NCBI RefSeq assembly: GCF_021049245.1
Contig: NZ_CP088020.1
Span: forward strand, 2,052,001 to 2,116,000
DNA length: 64,000 nucleotides
DNA from: Radiobacillus kanasensis
GTDB taxonomy: Bacteria > Bacillota > Bacilli > Bacillales > Amphibacillaceae
Direction: 5' to 3'
This document shows, piece after piece, positions 48,858-57,702 of this stretch. The notes beneath the pieces were generated by a model that saw only the letters and a program-made list of their open reading frames with translations, was not told the origin of the DNA and ran no database searches. The translations under genes were made by a program, and so were the position numbers. Each line of letters opens with the position of its first letter. Position 1 is the stretch's first letter.

Positions 48858-49415
48858 TTATGATACAGAATGATATTTGACTTCAACTGGCACGCGGCCG
48901 AATTCATCTTCTACCATTTTGATGATGTTATTTGCTTCTGTTTTGCTCATCTCTTCTGCTTTTACTTGAACGATAACTTCCCCTTCGTTAGAACGGACAA
49001 GCACATCTTGATACCCTTTTTCCGCTAGGATAGTATCTTCGAGGATTTTTTCTTTCGATTGTACAGCTTCAAGCTTTTCTTTTTCTTCCAATGCCTTATT
49101 TTTTTCTTCTGTTGTTGCTGAACTAGAGGCTACGACTTCTTCCAACTGGGCAATCTTGGCACTTCTTTGATCCGTTAGTTCCATTCGAATTGTTGTAAAC
49201 AACTCAGCATCAGTTGTTTCTGTTCCTGCTGTTTCACCAGTTGCTTCACTTTCCGCCGCATCTTCCGAACTAGGATCTGCTATAGCTGTTTCCCCATTGT
49301 CATTACCCGTAAGCAGTGCGAGCTGATCTCCAGATGGCGAGCTCATATAGTAGACACTCAATACAATCATTAGACTTAACATTGTTAATAACCAAATCGT
49401 TTGTTTTTTTAGCAT
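48858..49415 (-). CDS. spoIIIAH: SpoIIIAH, mother-cell ring protein of the feeding-tube channel
   Basis: 185 aa. Single transmembrane segment (IWLLTMLSLMIVLSVYYM, ~7-24), a long acidic, Ala/Thr/Glu-rich linker (~30-75), then a YscJ/FliF-like ring-building domain. The conserved C-terminal end EAEKIIKMVEDEFGR-like (NNIIKMVEDEFGRVPVEVKYH) partners with forespore SpoIIQ. Acidic linker is longer than in B. subtilis. ATG at 49415 behind AGGAGGAATTTAAC. Confidence 0.93.
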   Translation of the reverse strand: MLKKQTIWLLTMLSLMIVLSVYYMSSPSGDQLALLTGNDNGETAIADPSSEDAAESEATGETAGTETTDAELFTTIRMELTDQRSAKIAQLEEVVASSSATTEEKNKALEEKEKLEAVQSKEKILEDTILAEKGYQDVLVRSNEGEVIVQVKAEEMSKTEANNIIKMVEDEFGRVPVEVKYHSVS

Positions 49416-49431
49416 GTTAAATTCCTCCTCA

Positions 49432-50067
49432 TTAGTTTTTCGGCATGACTGAAATAATATGGGATGGGGCATCGAGCACTCTAGACACTGCTTCAACCAC
49501 CCACTTTTTCAATTCAATATTTTCAACACCTTTAGCGACTACCAATACCCCTCTTACATCCGGCTTTTTGGTTTGCACTAAAAGTGGAACTTCCTTATCT
49601 CCTTGTCTTACGATGACGGTTTGCTCTTCTCTAGTCTGATCTTCAATGTTGCGTTCCCCGCCATTTTGATCGACTTCTTCTGTCGTTTGAGTACCGATTA
49701 CTAGATTCGTCTCAAACACCTTCTTCTTCGTGGAATCCAGGTTCACCATCACCTCGGCATCGGAAATGCCTTGAATTTTGTTTAACAATTCTTCTAAATC
49801 CTTTTCATAACCGCCCTCTAGCTCCGATACAATACTACTTTTGGAAGAATCATCCTTTTGTAAAAGTGTTTCACTATCGGTCTGATTAGGCGGATCAGAA
49901 ATCTCAGGTATCTCATTTGTATTTTGCGTGTCTTGTTGAAACAAATTGCTGACAATGAGAAGTAATAACCCAAATAGTGCAATAACCATGACATACCCTA
50001 GCTTATTGGGCTTTCCACCATCTTCTTTTTTCAATGAAGAAAGAAGTCTATCTAAATATTTTTTCAT
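49432..50067 (-). CDS. spoIIIAG: SpoIIIAG
   Basis: 211-aa single-pass membrane protein (VMVIALFGLLLLIVSNLF, ~26-43). The periplasmic-like domain has a ring-building fold: LEELLNKIQGISDAEVMVNLD (split at ~93-113) and VVAKGVENIELKKWVVEAVSRVLD (~172-195). It forms the large ring of the SpoIIIA-SpoIIQ channel. Start ATG overlaps nothing; the spoIIIAF stop lies 1 bp before it. Confidence 0.93.
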   Translation of the reverse strand: MKKYLDRLLSSLKKEDGGKPNKLGYVMVIALFGLLLLIVSNLFQQDTQNTNEIPEISDPPNQTDSETLLQKDDSSKSSIVSELEGGYEKDLEELLNKIQGISDAEVMVNLDSTKKKVFETNLVIGTQTTEEVDQNGGERNIEDQTREEQTVIVRQGDKEVPLLVQTKKPDVRGVLVVAKGVENIELKKWVVEAVSRVLDAPSHIISVMPKN

Positions 50068-50697
50068 TTATACCCCTCCCTCCCGTGAAAGAATTAGCTT
50101 ACTTTCTTGAAGCTCCCACTTCTCTGTTAAGAAGTTCTTGATGTCCTCAGATGGTAGTTCTGCCCGCTCAGACGGATGTTCTTCCTTTTCCCCAAAGTCT
50201 ATAACGACTTCCTCTATGGATTCTTGCTGTCCAGTAGAAGCGCTATCCTGCTCAGTCAGTTTTACTTCTACTTGTTTTAGTGTTTCTTGATTTAGTTCTG
50301 AAGCTTCTTCATCCATGACAAGTTTGATCTCAGAAATAGCTACACCATAGTCTTTTTTCAACTCCTCTTCTACACTGTTTTCCATTTGGACAGCCATCTT
50401 ATCTAAAATATATGCACGTTGAGAGGCTTGTATTTCATTTTTCTTTAATTCTATGGAATTTTTCATATTTTCTTCTTCTATTGATGTATCCATAGTCGGC
50501 ATCACCTCACTAAGCAGCTGATTTGTATCAATTTCAAATAGGTGAAAGACAGGCTTTAGAAAAATCAAGATTAAAAGGAGACCGACCACTACTCGTATGT
50601 ACTTTCTCATTGATGAATTAGGTAATAGTAGATCAATGACCATCGCAATTAATAGAAACAAAATAATTTGAGTAACCCAATCCATGATATACTGCAA
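50068..50697 (-). CDS. spoIIIAF: SpoIIIAF
   Basis: 209 aa: two N-terminal transmembrane helices (~10-28 and ~37-52: VVVGLLLILIFLKPV), then a helical, Glu-rich extracytoplasmic domain with a small ring-building-like fold at ~110-150. The conserved LLPNSSMRKYIRVVVGL lies between the helices. I accept TTG at 50697 because AGGTG lies 8 bp upstream; the ATG 12 bp later (MDWVTQ) is an alternative. Confidence 0.9.
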   Translation of the reverse strand: MQYIMDWVTQIILFLLIAMVIDLLLPNSSMRKYIRVVVGLLLILIFLKPVFHLFEIDTNQLLSEVMPTMDTSIEEENMKNSIELKKNEIQASQRAYILDKMAVQMENSVEEELKKDYGVAISEIKLVMDEEASELNQETLKQVEVKLTEQDSASTGQQESIEEVVIDFGEKEEHPSERAELPSEDIKNFLTEKWELQESKLILSREGGV

Positions 50698-50707
50698 AAT
50701 TTTTCAC

Positions 50708-51886
50708 CTACCTAAGCATTAACGTTAAATTACTAGAAGCAACCATAATGACTATAGCTAAGAAAAACATAAATGTTACGACTAGCAAGCCGGCTAATAT
50801 ATAGAGAATGTGCTTACTAATGATATCCAAGCACGTTATAATCGGACCATTTCCAATTGGTTGTAACAAAGCAGACGACACCTTGTAGATAAATGCCACG
50901 GAAAAGACTTTTAGTGCTGGAAACAGGGCGAGTCCAGCAATAATAATTACCCCAACAATTCCAACCGCATTTTTCAATAAAAGAGAGGCGGTTAAGGCAG
51001 TATCGGCGGCATCGGTAAACATTCGCCCAACGACAGGAATGAAATTACCGGTAACAAATTTAGCTGTCTTCATGGCTACACCATCTTGAACGGCACTAGC
51101 TGCACCTTGAACCGAAATGACACCTAGGAAAATCGTTAAAAAAAGTCCAAGTAATCCCAATCCAATATTTTTAAAAAGATTAGCAAGCTGAGTGACTTTG
51201 TACTGTTCATTTATCGTGCTAACGATGTTTAAAAGTGCAGATAAGAAAAATAATGGGATCACAACATTGGAGACGAGAACCACACTTATATGGATTAGAA
51301 ACACGATGACAGGATGAAAAAAGGAAACCGCAATTACATTGCCAAAAGTAGCCATCAACCCTAACATTAGAGGGAGAAGCGCAATCATAAAACTACTCAT
51401 CGTATCAATCGCATCTTTCGCATAATCGGCGGCTAGGTGAAAGCTATTCAAGGCAATAGCTATTAGAACAAGATAGACAATGGCGTATGCGACCTTACTT
51501 ACATTTTGATTATCAAAAGCTGATTGCAAGGTTTGTAATAATACACTAAACAGAGTAAGCATGATCAAAATACCAAGTAGCTTCCCATTGACAATAATTT
51601 CATGAAACAAGTACTGGACCATTCCTTTTAGCCAATCTTTAACAGATATTTGATCCTTACTTTCGAGTACCTCTAGCAGGCTTGATTTTTGTAAGCCTGG
51701 CAGGTATCCCCCATATTCATTCACTACATGATCCCAATACGTTCGGACTTCATCAAAGGAGATTTTGTCGAGCTCTTCCATAGCGGGTACTTCCTCGGAA
51801 GTAGTCGCCATGACTGATGTATGGTTTATCTGAAACAAAAAACATGCTACAACGAGTACTAGTAGTCCTTTTATGATTCCTTTCAT
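50708..51886 (-). CDS. spoIIIAE: SpoIIIAE
   Basis: 392-aa polytopic membrane protein, with about eight hydrophobic segments and a predicted N-terminal signal (~1-27 ending VMA). Contains LLPLMLGLMATFGN, FTDAADTALTASLLLKNAVG and GLALFPALKVFSVAFIYK, typical of SpoIIIAE, a possible permease-like component of the channel. The start is uncertain: ATG 51886 gives a clean signal peptide; TTG 51910 is nearer the spoIIIAD stop and would lengthen it by 8 residues. Confidence 0.92.
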   Translation of the reverse strand: MKGIIKGLLVLVVACFLFQINHTSVMATTSEEVPAMEELDKISFDEVRTYWDHVVNEYGGYLPGLQKSSLLEVLESKDQISVKDWLKGMVQYLFHEIIVNGKLLGILIMLTLFSVLLQTLQSAFDNQNVSKVAYAIVYLVLIAIALNSFHLAADYAKDAIDTMSSFMIALLPLMLGLMATFGNVIAVSFFHPVIVFLIHISVVLVSNVVIPLFFLSALLNIVSTINEQYKVTQLANLFKNIGLGLLGLFLTIFLGVISVQGAASAVQDGVAMKTAKFVTGNFIPVVGRMFTDAADTALTASLLLKNAVGIVGVIIIAGLALFPALKVFSVAFIYKVSSALLQPIGNGPIITCLDIISKHILYILAGLLVVTFMFFLAIVIMVASSNLTLMLR

Positions 51887-51912
51887 GCACGTATTCCTGC
51901 TCCCTTCCAAGT

Positions 51913-52302
51913 CTAGGCAGGTAAAAATCCTAAGATCGTTTCAATCACAGCTGTTAAGATAGGTACTGCTAGAACTAGAATAAATACTTTTCCGGCCAAT
52001 TCTATTTTTGCTGCTATCGAGCTTAATCCAGCGTCTCTCGTTAAGTGGGCACCAAATTCGGCTATATAGGCAATGCCAATAATCTTTAAAATCGTTTCAA
52101 TATACATTCCGTCGACATGTGCTTTTTGTCCTAGATGTTGAATCAAATCAAAAATGTGAGCAATCTGTTCAACAACTATGATGAAAATAAAAATGCCTGT
52201 TAATAAAATAAGGAAAAAAGCCATGCTAGACTTCTGTTCCTTCAAAATAATGACAAGCAAGCTTGCAACTATTGCTACTGTGACAATTTGAAATATTTCC
52301 AT
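51913..52302 (-). CDS. spoIIIAD: SpoIIIAD
   Basis: 129-aa membrane protein with four hydrophobic segments, family-typical MEIFQIVTVAIVASLL start and a YIAEFGAHLTRDAGLSSIAAK segment (~77-96). Homologous to SpoIIIAC. ATG at 52302 is 4 bp after the spoIIIAC stop, with AGGGGTAATAGC upstream. Longer readings overlap spoIIIAC. Confidence 0.93.
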   Translation of the reverse strand: MEIFQIVTVAIVASLLVIILKEQKSSMAFFLILLTGIFIFIIVVEQIAHIFDLIQHLGQKAHVDGMYIETILKIIGIAYIAEFGAHLTRDAGLSSIAAKIELAGKVFILVLAVPILTAVIETILGFLPA

Positions 52303-52306
52303 GCTA

Positions 52307-52513
52307 TTACCCCTGGAATAAGAAAACAGACTTGATTTGCTGGAATAAATCCGAAATACCATCGATGACAATAACTAACACAATGATAAATCCGACTAAC
52401 GTAGCAAACTGTGCGATTTCTTCTTTCCCCATCTGTTTCAGTATCGTATGAATCATCGCGACGATAATCCCTATTCCTGCTATTTGAAATAAGATTGAAG
52501 CATCACCGAGCAT
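52307..52513 (-). CDS. spoIIIAC: SpoIIIAC
   Basis: 68-aa protein with two transmembrane segments (~8-25 and ~33-60), the exact length of the B. subtilis protein. Includes IIVAMIHTILKQMGKEE. AAAGGAG precedes the ATG. Confidence 0.93.
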   Translation of the reverse strand: MLGDASILFQIAGIGIIVAMIHTILKQMGKEEIAQFATLVGFIIVLVIVIDGISDLFQQIKSVFLFQG

Positions 52514-52534
52514 TCAACTCTACTCCTTTCCTTT

Positions 52535-53047
52535 CTAAATCAAGAGTAGTATGACAAGCAATCCAGTTAGAACGCCTAAACTTTTTGCCATCTTGCTATA
52601 ACGATATTGATAATCTATTGCTTCCTGCAACTCCCGATCTAAATGAGTTAAAGCCAAGTGGATGTGCTTCTGTTGTTGTGTGAAATCATGTTGGCCTAAC
52701 GTACGACCGAATTGTTCCAATATCTCTTTTTCATTTTTTCCTAAAGAAGATAATGGCCAGAATCGATTCATGTTCTTTTCCCAAATGTCATATAAATCTC
52801 CAGGGCGCTTTCCCAAATCCTTGCTAAATCCAGCAAAAAACCAAGAAACCGGCTTTGGTAATTGCTTCGAAACGGTTGCACACGCTTCGATAATAGGAGT
52901 CTGGCCATATAAAATTTCTGCTTCTAATATTTGCAATGCATTCTTTAATTGTCTGATTTGCTTTGGTCTTTCATTTAATTTCCGGGCAAATTCAAATCCC
53001 ACCCATGTCGTAGCGCTTAAAAGAAGAAGTGCTCCAATCCATTTCAT
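52535..53047 (-). CDS. spoIIIAB: SpoIIIAB
   Basis: 170 aa. N-terminal membrane segment (WIGALLLLSATTWVGFEFA, ~3-21), a cytoplasmic/periplasmic helical bundle with RPKQIRQLKNALQILEAEI, and a C-terminal membrane segment (SLGVLTGLLVILLLI, ~156-170). Binds SpoIIIAA; resembles type II secretion GspF-like parts. The ATG is preceded by GAGGTG and lies 56 bp inside the 3' end of spoIIIAA. Confidence 0.92.
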   Translation of the reverse strand: MKWIGALLLLSATTWVGFEFARKLNERPKQIRQLKNALQILEAEILYGQTPIIEACATVSKQLPKPVSWFFAGFSKDLGKRPGDLYDIWEKNMNRFWPLSSLGKNEKEILEQFGRTLGQHDFTQQQKHIHLALTHLDRELQEAIDYQYRYSKMAKSLGVLTGLLVILLLI

Positions 53048-53978
53048 GTTGACTGCACCTCATTTTCGTTAAAATATTTTCGCCTTTTGGATTCAAAATG
53101 GTTTCCACAGAACCTGGCTTCTGTTTCGCATTTAAAAGAACAAAACGGTCAAAAGCACCCTGTTCAAATAACGGCGCAAGTGAAGGTCGCTTCTGAACCT
53201 CTTTCATGTCTTGTCCATGTACACTACAAAAGATTTTCACTCCAGCAAATACAGCCTCCATTAACGCTTGTACATCTTTTTCGCTCCCAATCTCATCCAC
53301 AACTAAGACATCTGGAGACATGGAACGAATCATCATCATCATTCCCTCAGCTTTTGGGCAGGCATCCATCACATCCGTACGAAGCCCAAGCTGATGTTGG
53401 GGTACACCTTTTATACTGCCTGCTATTTCTGACCGTTCATCAATTACAGCTGTTTTCGCTGGACGCTGATTGGCCCATCCTGTAGAGATTAGTCTTGTGA
53501 TATCGCGTAAAAGAGTGGTTTTTCCAGTTTGCGGTGGACCAATTAATAGTGTGCTTCTATACTGATTGATCACAGTATTAAACAAATAAGGGATGTATGG
53601 TTTGGCAACCCCTATCTTTTCCTTTGCAATTCGAATATTAAAAGAAGCAATGTGACGAATAGCATGAACAGAACCATTAGACGTATTTACCTTCCCAGCA
53701 AGTCCAACACGATGACCACCTTCGATTGTAATGAAACCTTGTCTCAATTCTTCCTCGATTCTATATAGGGAGAACTGACTTAATTGATTAAGGACAAAAA
53801 TGGCATCCTGCTCACTTGGGCGGAACGCGGTCATCCATTCTTCCATTCCATCAAAGACTAATTCAATAGGTTGTCCAATGCGAAAGCGTATTTCCTGAAG
53901 ACTTGTCCATCTTTTGCCAATTCGGTCCGCTAATTTCTCTTTTATATTCGCTGGAAACAGTCGCAAAATTTCATCCAT
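52992..53978 (-). CDS. spoIIIAA: SpoIIIAA ATPase
   Basis: 328-aa secretion-type ATPase that powers the SpoIIIA-SpoIIQ channel in the mother cell. Walker A TLLIGPPQTGKTTLLRDI (~142-159), Walker B DVLVVDEIGSEKD (~222-234), and a preceding VIDERSEIAG motif. About 20 residues longer than B. subtilis SpoIIIAA at the C-terminus, where it overlaps spoIIIAB by 56 bp. First gene of the operon; a sigma-E promoter lies ~50 bp upstream. Confidence 0.93.
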   Translation of the reverse strand: MDEILRLFPANIKEKLADRIGKRWTSLQEIRFRIGQPIELVFDGMEEWMTAFRPSEQDAIFVLNQLSQFSLYRIEEELRQGFITIEGGHRVGLAGKVNTSNGSVHAIRHIASFNIRIAKEKIGVAKPYIPYLFNTVINQYRSTLLIGPPQTGKTTLLRDITRLISTGWANQRPAKTAVIDERSEIAGSIKGVPQHQLGLRTDVMDACPKAEGMMMMIRSMSPDVLVVDEIGSEKDVQALMEAVFAGVKIFCSVHGQDMKEVQKRPSLAPLFEQGAFDRFVLLNAKQKPGSVETILNPKGENILTKMRCSQHEMDWSTSSFKRYDMGGI

Positions 53979-54029
53979 ATCTTACCCTCAATTCTTTTTG
54001 CACTTAGTCCTCTACTAGGTTTTACTTCC

Positions 54030-54057
54030 AATATATGCGCGCTCTCTATTTATATGA
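54030..54057 (-). promoter_or_regulatory. sigma-E promoter of the spoIIIA operon
   Basis: Minus strand TCATATA (54057-54051), 13 bp, CATATATT (54037-54030), close to the sigma-E pattern KMATATT-N13/14-CATACANT and ~50 bp before spoIIIAA. spoIIIA is sigma-E dependent in B. subtilis. Confidence 0.7.
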
Positions 54058-54097
54058 CTGTTCCTAGTGAATCACATAAAGAATAGAAGCCCATTCC

Positions 54098-54144
54098 AAA
54101 AACACAAAGAACAGCTCCCCTCATTTGGAAAGCTGTTCTTTGTG
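54098..54144 (-). terminator. second hairpin between efp and spoIIIAA
   Basis: CACAAAGAACAGCT (54103-54116) and AGCTGTTCTTTGTG (54131-54144) form a perfect 14-bp stem around a 14-nt loop, followed on the minus strand by TTTTTGG. Insulates the sigma-E promoter from efp read-through. Confidence 0.75.
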
Positions 54145-54202
54145 ACTTCATCCATTTAATCTATTCTATAGTATGGAAAATACATTCTGTTTAGCCTTTT
54201 AA

Positions 54203-54246
54203 AAATAAAAAACACCAGCTGCTGAACATTTCAACAACTGGTGTTG
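54203..54246 (-). terminator. efp terminator
   Basis: AACACCAGTTGTTGAA and TTCAGCAGCTGGTGTT pair with two mismatches on the minus strand, followed by TTTTTATTTTT, 15 bp after the efp stop. Confidence 0.88.
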
Positions 54247-54260
54247 GGTGGTATTCGTGA

Positions 54261-54818
54261 CTATGCTCTAGATACGTATTTCCCGTCACTTGTATTTACG
54301 ACTAATACGTCCCCTACGTTTACAAAGAAAGGAACTTGTACCGATAAGCCTGTTTCTAGGGTCGCCGGCTTTGTTCCACCACTAGCTGTATCCCCTTTAA
54401 TACCCGGTTCCGTCTCTGTTACTTCTAGTTCCACGTTATTTGGAAGATCTACCCCTAATGTTTCCCCTTGATAGGTAATCACGTTCACTTCCATATTTTC
54501 CTTAAGGAATTTGAGTTCGTACTCAATTTGTCCTGTTTGTAGTTCAAGCTGTTCATAAGAAGTATTGTCCATAAACGTATGAGTATCTCCAGAAGCATAT
54601 AAATATTGCATTTTTCTATTTTCAATATGCGCGCGGCCTACTTTCTCACCAGCGCGGAATGTTTTTTCTTGAATGCTTCCGTTACGAAGGTTTCTTAATT
54701 TAGAACGTACAAATGCTGCACCTTTACCCGGCTTTACGTGTTGGAAGTCAATAACTTGCCAAATCGATCCGTCCACTTCAATCGTTAATCCTGTTTTAAA
54801 ATCGTTAACTGAAATCAT
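54261..54818 (-). CDS. efp: translation elongation factor P
   Basis: Relieves ribosome stalling at polyproline. 185 aa, three beta-barrel domains. The tip of domain I carries [14 protein letters not shown] (~29-42), with the Lys expected to be modified by 5-aminopentanol in Bacilli. C-terminal [20 protein letters not shown] is the conserved domain III region. The ATG follows AGGGGGAAATCGAAC; 24 bp after yqhT, so probably cotranscribed with it. Confidence 0.96.
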   Translation of the reverse strand: MISVNDFKTGLTIEVDGSIWQVIDFQHVKPGKGAAFVRSKLRNLRNGSIQEKTFRAGEKVGRAHIENRKMQYLYASGDTHTFMDNTSYEQLELQTGQIEYELKFLKENMEVNVITYQGETLGVDLPNNVELEVTETEPGIKGDTASGGTKPATLETGLSVQVPFFVNVGDVLVVNTSDGKYVSRA

Positions 54819-54842
54819 TGTTCGATTTCCCCCTACTAAAAA

Positions 54843-55907
54843 TTATAATGTTATTAATTGCTTTGGTGAATGCGTCAAGACTTCATTTCCGTCTTTGGTT
54901 ACAACTGTGTCGTCTTCTATACGACACCCACCAACATCCGCCACGTAAATTCCAGGCTCCACCGTTACAACCATACCTGGTTCTAATGCTTGCTCGAAAC
55001 GGAAAGACAATCCTGGGCCTTCATGAACATCTAAACCAATACCATGTCCAGTCGAGTGACCGAAATAACTTCCGTAGCCTTTTTCCTCTATGTAGTCTCT
55101 CGTTAAAGCATCCGCTTGCTTCCCGCTAATTCCCGCTTTTATTCCTTCCATACCCTTGATTTGTGCTTCTAATACAATGTGATAGATTTCTTTTAACTTA
55201 TCATGGATAGAACCTACCGCCACTGTACGAGTTATGTCCGAACAGTAGCCTTTGTATAAAGCTCCAAAATCAAGCGTCACGAGCTCACCAGATTCAATTC
55301 TTTTTTCTGAGGCGACCCCATGTGGAAGCGCAGATCTTTTTCCTGACGCTACAATAATGTCAAAGCTAGAGGAAGTTGCTCCCTGCTTTCTCATGAAAAA
55401 TTCTAATTCATTAGAAACATCGATTTCTTTCACACCGGGTTTAATGAAGGTTAAAATGTGATCAAAAGCAGCGTCGGCAATCTCAGCAGCTGACTTTAAT
55501 ATCTTAATCTCATCCTCTGTCTTAATCAAGCGCAACGTTTCTACTAAACCACTTGTCGGAACAAGCTCTACTCCTAATTTTTCGCGATAGTTTTCATATA
55601 CCGCATAAGTAAGGTCATCTTTTTCAAAGCCGACCTGTTTTAATCCAAGCTTTTGGATCTGTTCAGCAATTTCTAAAACAACCGGCTGTTTGTGTTCCAC
55701 AATTTCAAAATCCACCGCTTGTTCAGTCGCTTGTTCTATGTAACGAAAATCAGTAATCAAGAGGGCCGCTTCTTTCGTAATCAAGACCACACCCGCTGTA
55801 CCTGTGAACCCAGTCATATACCTTCTATTTTTATCGTTCGTAACTAAAAGTCCGTCCAAATTTTTTTCGTTTAAACGTTTTCTCAATTTGTCTAGTTTCC
55901 CCAACAC
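54843..55907 (-). CDS. yqhT: Xaa-Pro aminopeptidase family protein YqhT
   Basis: 354-aa M24 (pita-bread) metallopeptidase; removes residues N-terminal to proline. N-terminal creatinase-like domain ~1-125. Metal ligands: VTLDFGALYKGYCSDITRT (~212-230, two Asp), HSTGHGIGLDVHEGPGL (~284-300, His), VTVEPGIYV (~317-325, Glu) and CRIEDDTVV (~331-339, Glu). Starts GTG at 55907 after AAAGGGTGAGCT, only 3 bp after aroQ. The aroQ-yqhT-efp order is conserved in Bacilli. Confidence 0.92.
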   Translation of the reverse strand: MLGKLDKLRKRLNEKNLDGLLVTNDKNRRYMTGFTGTAGVVLITKEAALLITDFRYIEQATEQAVDFEIVEHKQPVVLEIAEQIQKLGLKQVGFEKDDLTYAVYENYREKLGVELVPTSGLVETLRLIKTEDEIKILKSAAEIADAAFDHILTFIKPGVKEIDVSNELEFFMRKQGATSSSFDIIVASGKRSALPHGVASEKRIESGELVTLDFGALYKGYCSDITRTVAVGSIHDKLKEIYHIVLEAQIKGMEGIKAGISGKQADALTRDYIEEKGYGSYFGHSTGHGIGLDVHEGPGLSFRFEQALEPGMVVTVEPGIYVADVGGCRIEDDTVVTKDGNEVLTHSPKQLITL

Positions 55908-55910
55908 AGC

Positions 55911-56351
55911 TCACCCTTTCTGTTTTTCTTCCAATAATGCACGTGCAGCCAGCTCATATCCACGTACCCCAAGCCCAACGACTTGACCTAAGCATACTGG
56001 TGCTAAAAGGGACGTATGTCGGAACGTTTCCCTTTGATGCACATTAGAAATATGAACCTCAATAACCGGAATGGATATGGAACTAATAGCGTCGCGAAGC
56101 GCAATACTGGTATGAGTATATGCTCCTGGATTAAAGACAACTCCGATAAAGCTATCATCTAAACTATGAAGTTGATCGATTAGTTCTCCCTCATGATTGG
56201 ATTGAAAATTTCTAACCTCTACATGAAAGGGACTCGCAATCGTTTCCACCCGCTTTACCACATCAGTAATCGTCTCGCTTCCATAAATATCTGGTTCTCT
56301 TTTTCCTAATCTATTTAAGTTAGGACCATTTAGTACTAGCAAGCGTTCCAT
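55911..56351 (-). CDS. aroQ: 3-dehydroquinate dehydratase, type II
   Basis: Third step of the shikimate pathway. 146 aa, dodecameric flavodoxin-like family. LNGPNLNRLGKREPDIYG (~7-24; catalytic Tyr), FNPGAYTHTSIALRDA (~73-88; Asn) and EVHISNVHQRETFRHTS (~99-115; His). The ATG follows AAAGGGGGATGGGGAGT. Equivalent to B. subtilis YqhS. Confidence 0.95.
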   Translation of the reverse strand: MERLLVLNGPNLNRLGKREPDIYGSETITDVVKRVETIASPFHVEVRNFQSNHEGELIDQLHSLDDSFIGVVFNPGAYTHTSIALRDAISSISIPVIEVHISNVHQRETFRHTSLLAPVCLGQVVGLGVRGYELAARALLEEKQKG

Positions 56352-56429
56352 ATACTCCCCATCCCCCTTTCAAACTGCAAATGATTCCTTTACTAGTTTA
56401 TCATAAGTTTCTTTTTTTTCGAACTTTTC

Positions 56430-56921
56430 TTAAGAAGATTGCGCTTGTGAATCGTTGTATTCGTATGAAATCGAATATCCAATAAACGTACCGTATAACA
56501 AGTATAGACAAATCGTTGTAACAATCGTATTACTAGACAACTCAGTCATACTTTCGACATTGCGGAACACTGGATTTAACAAATAAAACACAACAAACCA
56601 CAACGCTACTCCAAACATGGCACTTTGCCAAATATTCTCCATTTTTTTAAATAGGAAGTAATAAACCAATGCCACTAGGATGGAGATAATCCCGATGACT
56701 AGAATGGAAATGGCTTCTCCAACCCATCCATCTGACCATGAAGTGTCTAACCACCAATGAAGGACAAAGGTTGCAGGGGAAACCGTTGTAAAATTAAAAT
56801 AGGCTGCTATAGCTCCGAGAAAACTCCAAAGAACCCCTCCAACAAATCCCGTTAACAGCGATTTTGTTAGTAAAGATTTCGGTTTTTCGCGTTTATTTTG
56901 TTCTAACTGTTTATTCTCCAT
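56430..56921 (-). CDS. yqhR: YqhR-like membrane protein
   Basis: 163-aa protein with four transmembrane segments (~25-48, ~66-90, ~92-112, ~125-150) and a polar N-terminus rich in Lys/Glu/Gln. Contains TTVSPATFVLHWWL and GTFIGYSISYEY, typical of YqhR. Function unknown; in Bacilli it lies between yqhQ/yqhS and yqhP and is associated with sporulation regulons. ATG 56921 behind GGTGGAGGTGTTTGT. The upstream gap 56922-57297 is AT-rich and contains only the promoter side of yqhP. Confidence 0.78.
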   Translation of the reverse strand: MENKQLEQNKREKPKSLLTKSLLTGFVGGVLWSFLGAIAAYFNFTTVSPATFVLHWWLDTSWSDGWVGEAISILVIGIISILVALVYYFLFKKMENIWQSAMFGVALWFVVFYLLNPVFRNVESMTELSSNTIVTTICLYLLYGTFIGYSISYEYNDSQAQSS

Positions 56922-57297
56922 ACAAACACCTCCACCCTTATCATGACCAATAGAACGCTGTTTCATCCAGTAGCCCCTCATTTCATAAAACTGATTCGAA
57001 CATTTGCTCACAATATCCTTTTCACGATCTGCGTCATTTAGTAAAATAAAAGAAATAAAGAGTCAACATTTTATTTCTTTTTTTACGGGGTTATGGTGAA
57101 TATTTTTCCTTCTAAAGGCAATCCTATGAAAAGGATTTTCGAAAACTTTTTCTACATACTGCTATCAGAATCAGCAATACGAAAAGATCATACAATCTTA
57201 TAAAAATAGTAGTGAAATTATGATATTTTTGTGGAATTAGTGGTATACAAATAAAAAGGATTATATCCGGAACCGTTAATGGAAAGGAGGATTTAAG

Positions 57298-57675
57298 ATG
57301 TCTCGTAATAAACTATCACTTTTTATATATGCCATTATCGGCTTGGCCGTTTTGGGCTTTGCATCACAGCTTATAACGGACACCGCTTCTCTTGTACGAG
57401 GCTTACTTACTATGGTCGTCGTTGGTGCCATTATGTATGGAGTTGTGTACTATTTCTTTCTTAGAAATCGCACCTCCAACGAGTTGAAGAAATATAAGAA
57501 AGCTGCCAAGCAGTCCAAAGCAAAGCACAAAAAAGACGGCAAAAAAGCGTATGCTCAAGCTACCAAAAAATCCTCAAACCAGCTCATTAAGCGAAAAAGT
57601 TTGAAACCGAAGGCTACCCACCTTCGAGTCATTGAGGGCAATAAACAAAAACGTAAAAATCGAGCTTCTTTTTAA
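57298..57675 (+). CDS. yqhP: SA1362/YqhP-family membrane protein
   Basis: 125 aa: two transmembrane segments (LFIYAIIGLAVLGFA, ~8-22; GLLTMVVVGAIMYGVVYYF, ~35-53) and a very basic tail (about 30 Lys/Arg between residues 58 and 125, KKYKKAAKQSKAKHKKDGKK). Matches the SA1362 family in layout; no known function. A strong GGAAAGGAGG precedes the ATG. Convergent with mntR. Confidence 0.8.
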   Translation: MSRNKLSLFIYAIIGLAVLGFASQLITDTASLVRGLLTMVVVGAIMYGVVYYFFLRNRTSNELKKYKKAAKQSKAKHKKDGKKAYAQATKKSSNQLIKRKSLKPKATHLRVIEGNKQKRKNRASF

Positions 57676-57695
57676 AAAAGAGCTCGATTTCTTTA
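57653..57695. terminator. bidirectional terminator between yqhP and mntR
   Basis: AAATCGAGCT and AGCTCGATTT pair around a loop of T's and A's (TCTTTTTAAAAA), with A's and T's on both flanks. Confidence 0.85.
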
Positions 57696-57702
57696 TGGAT
57701 AA

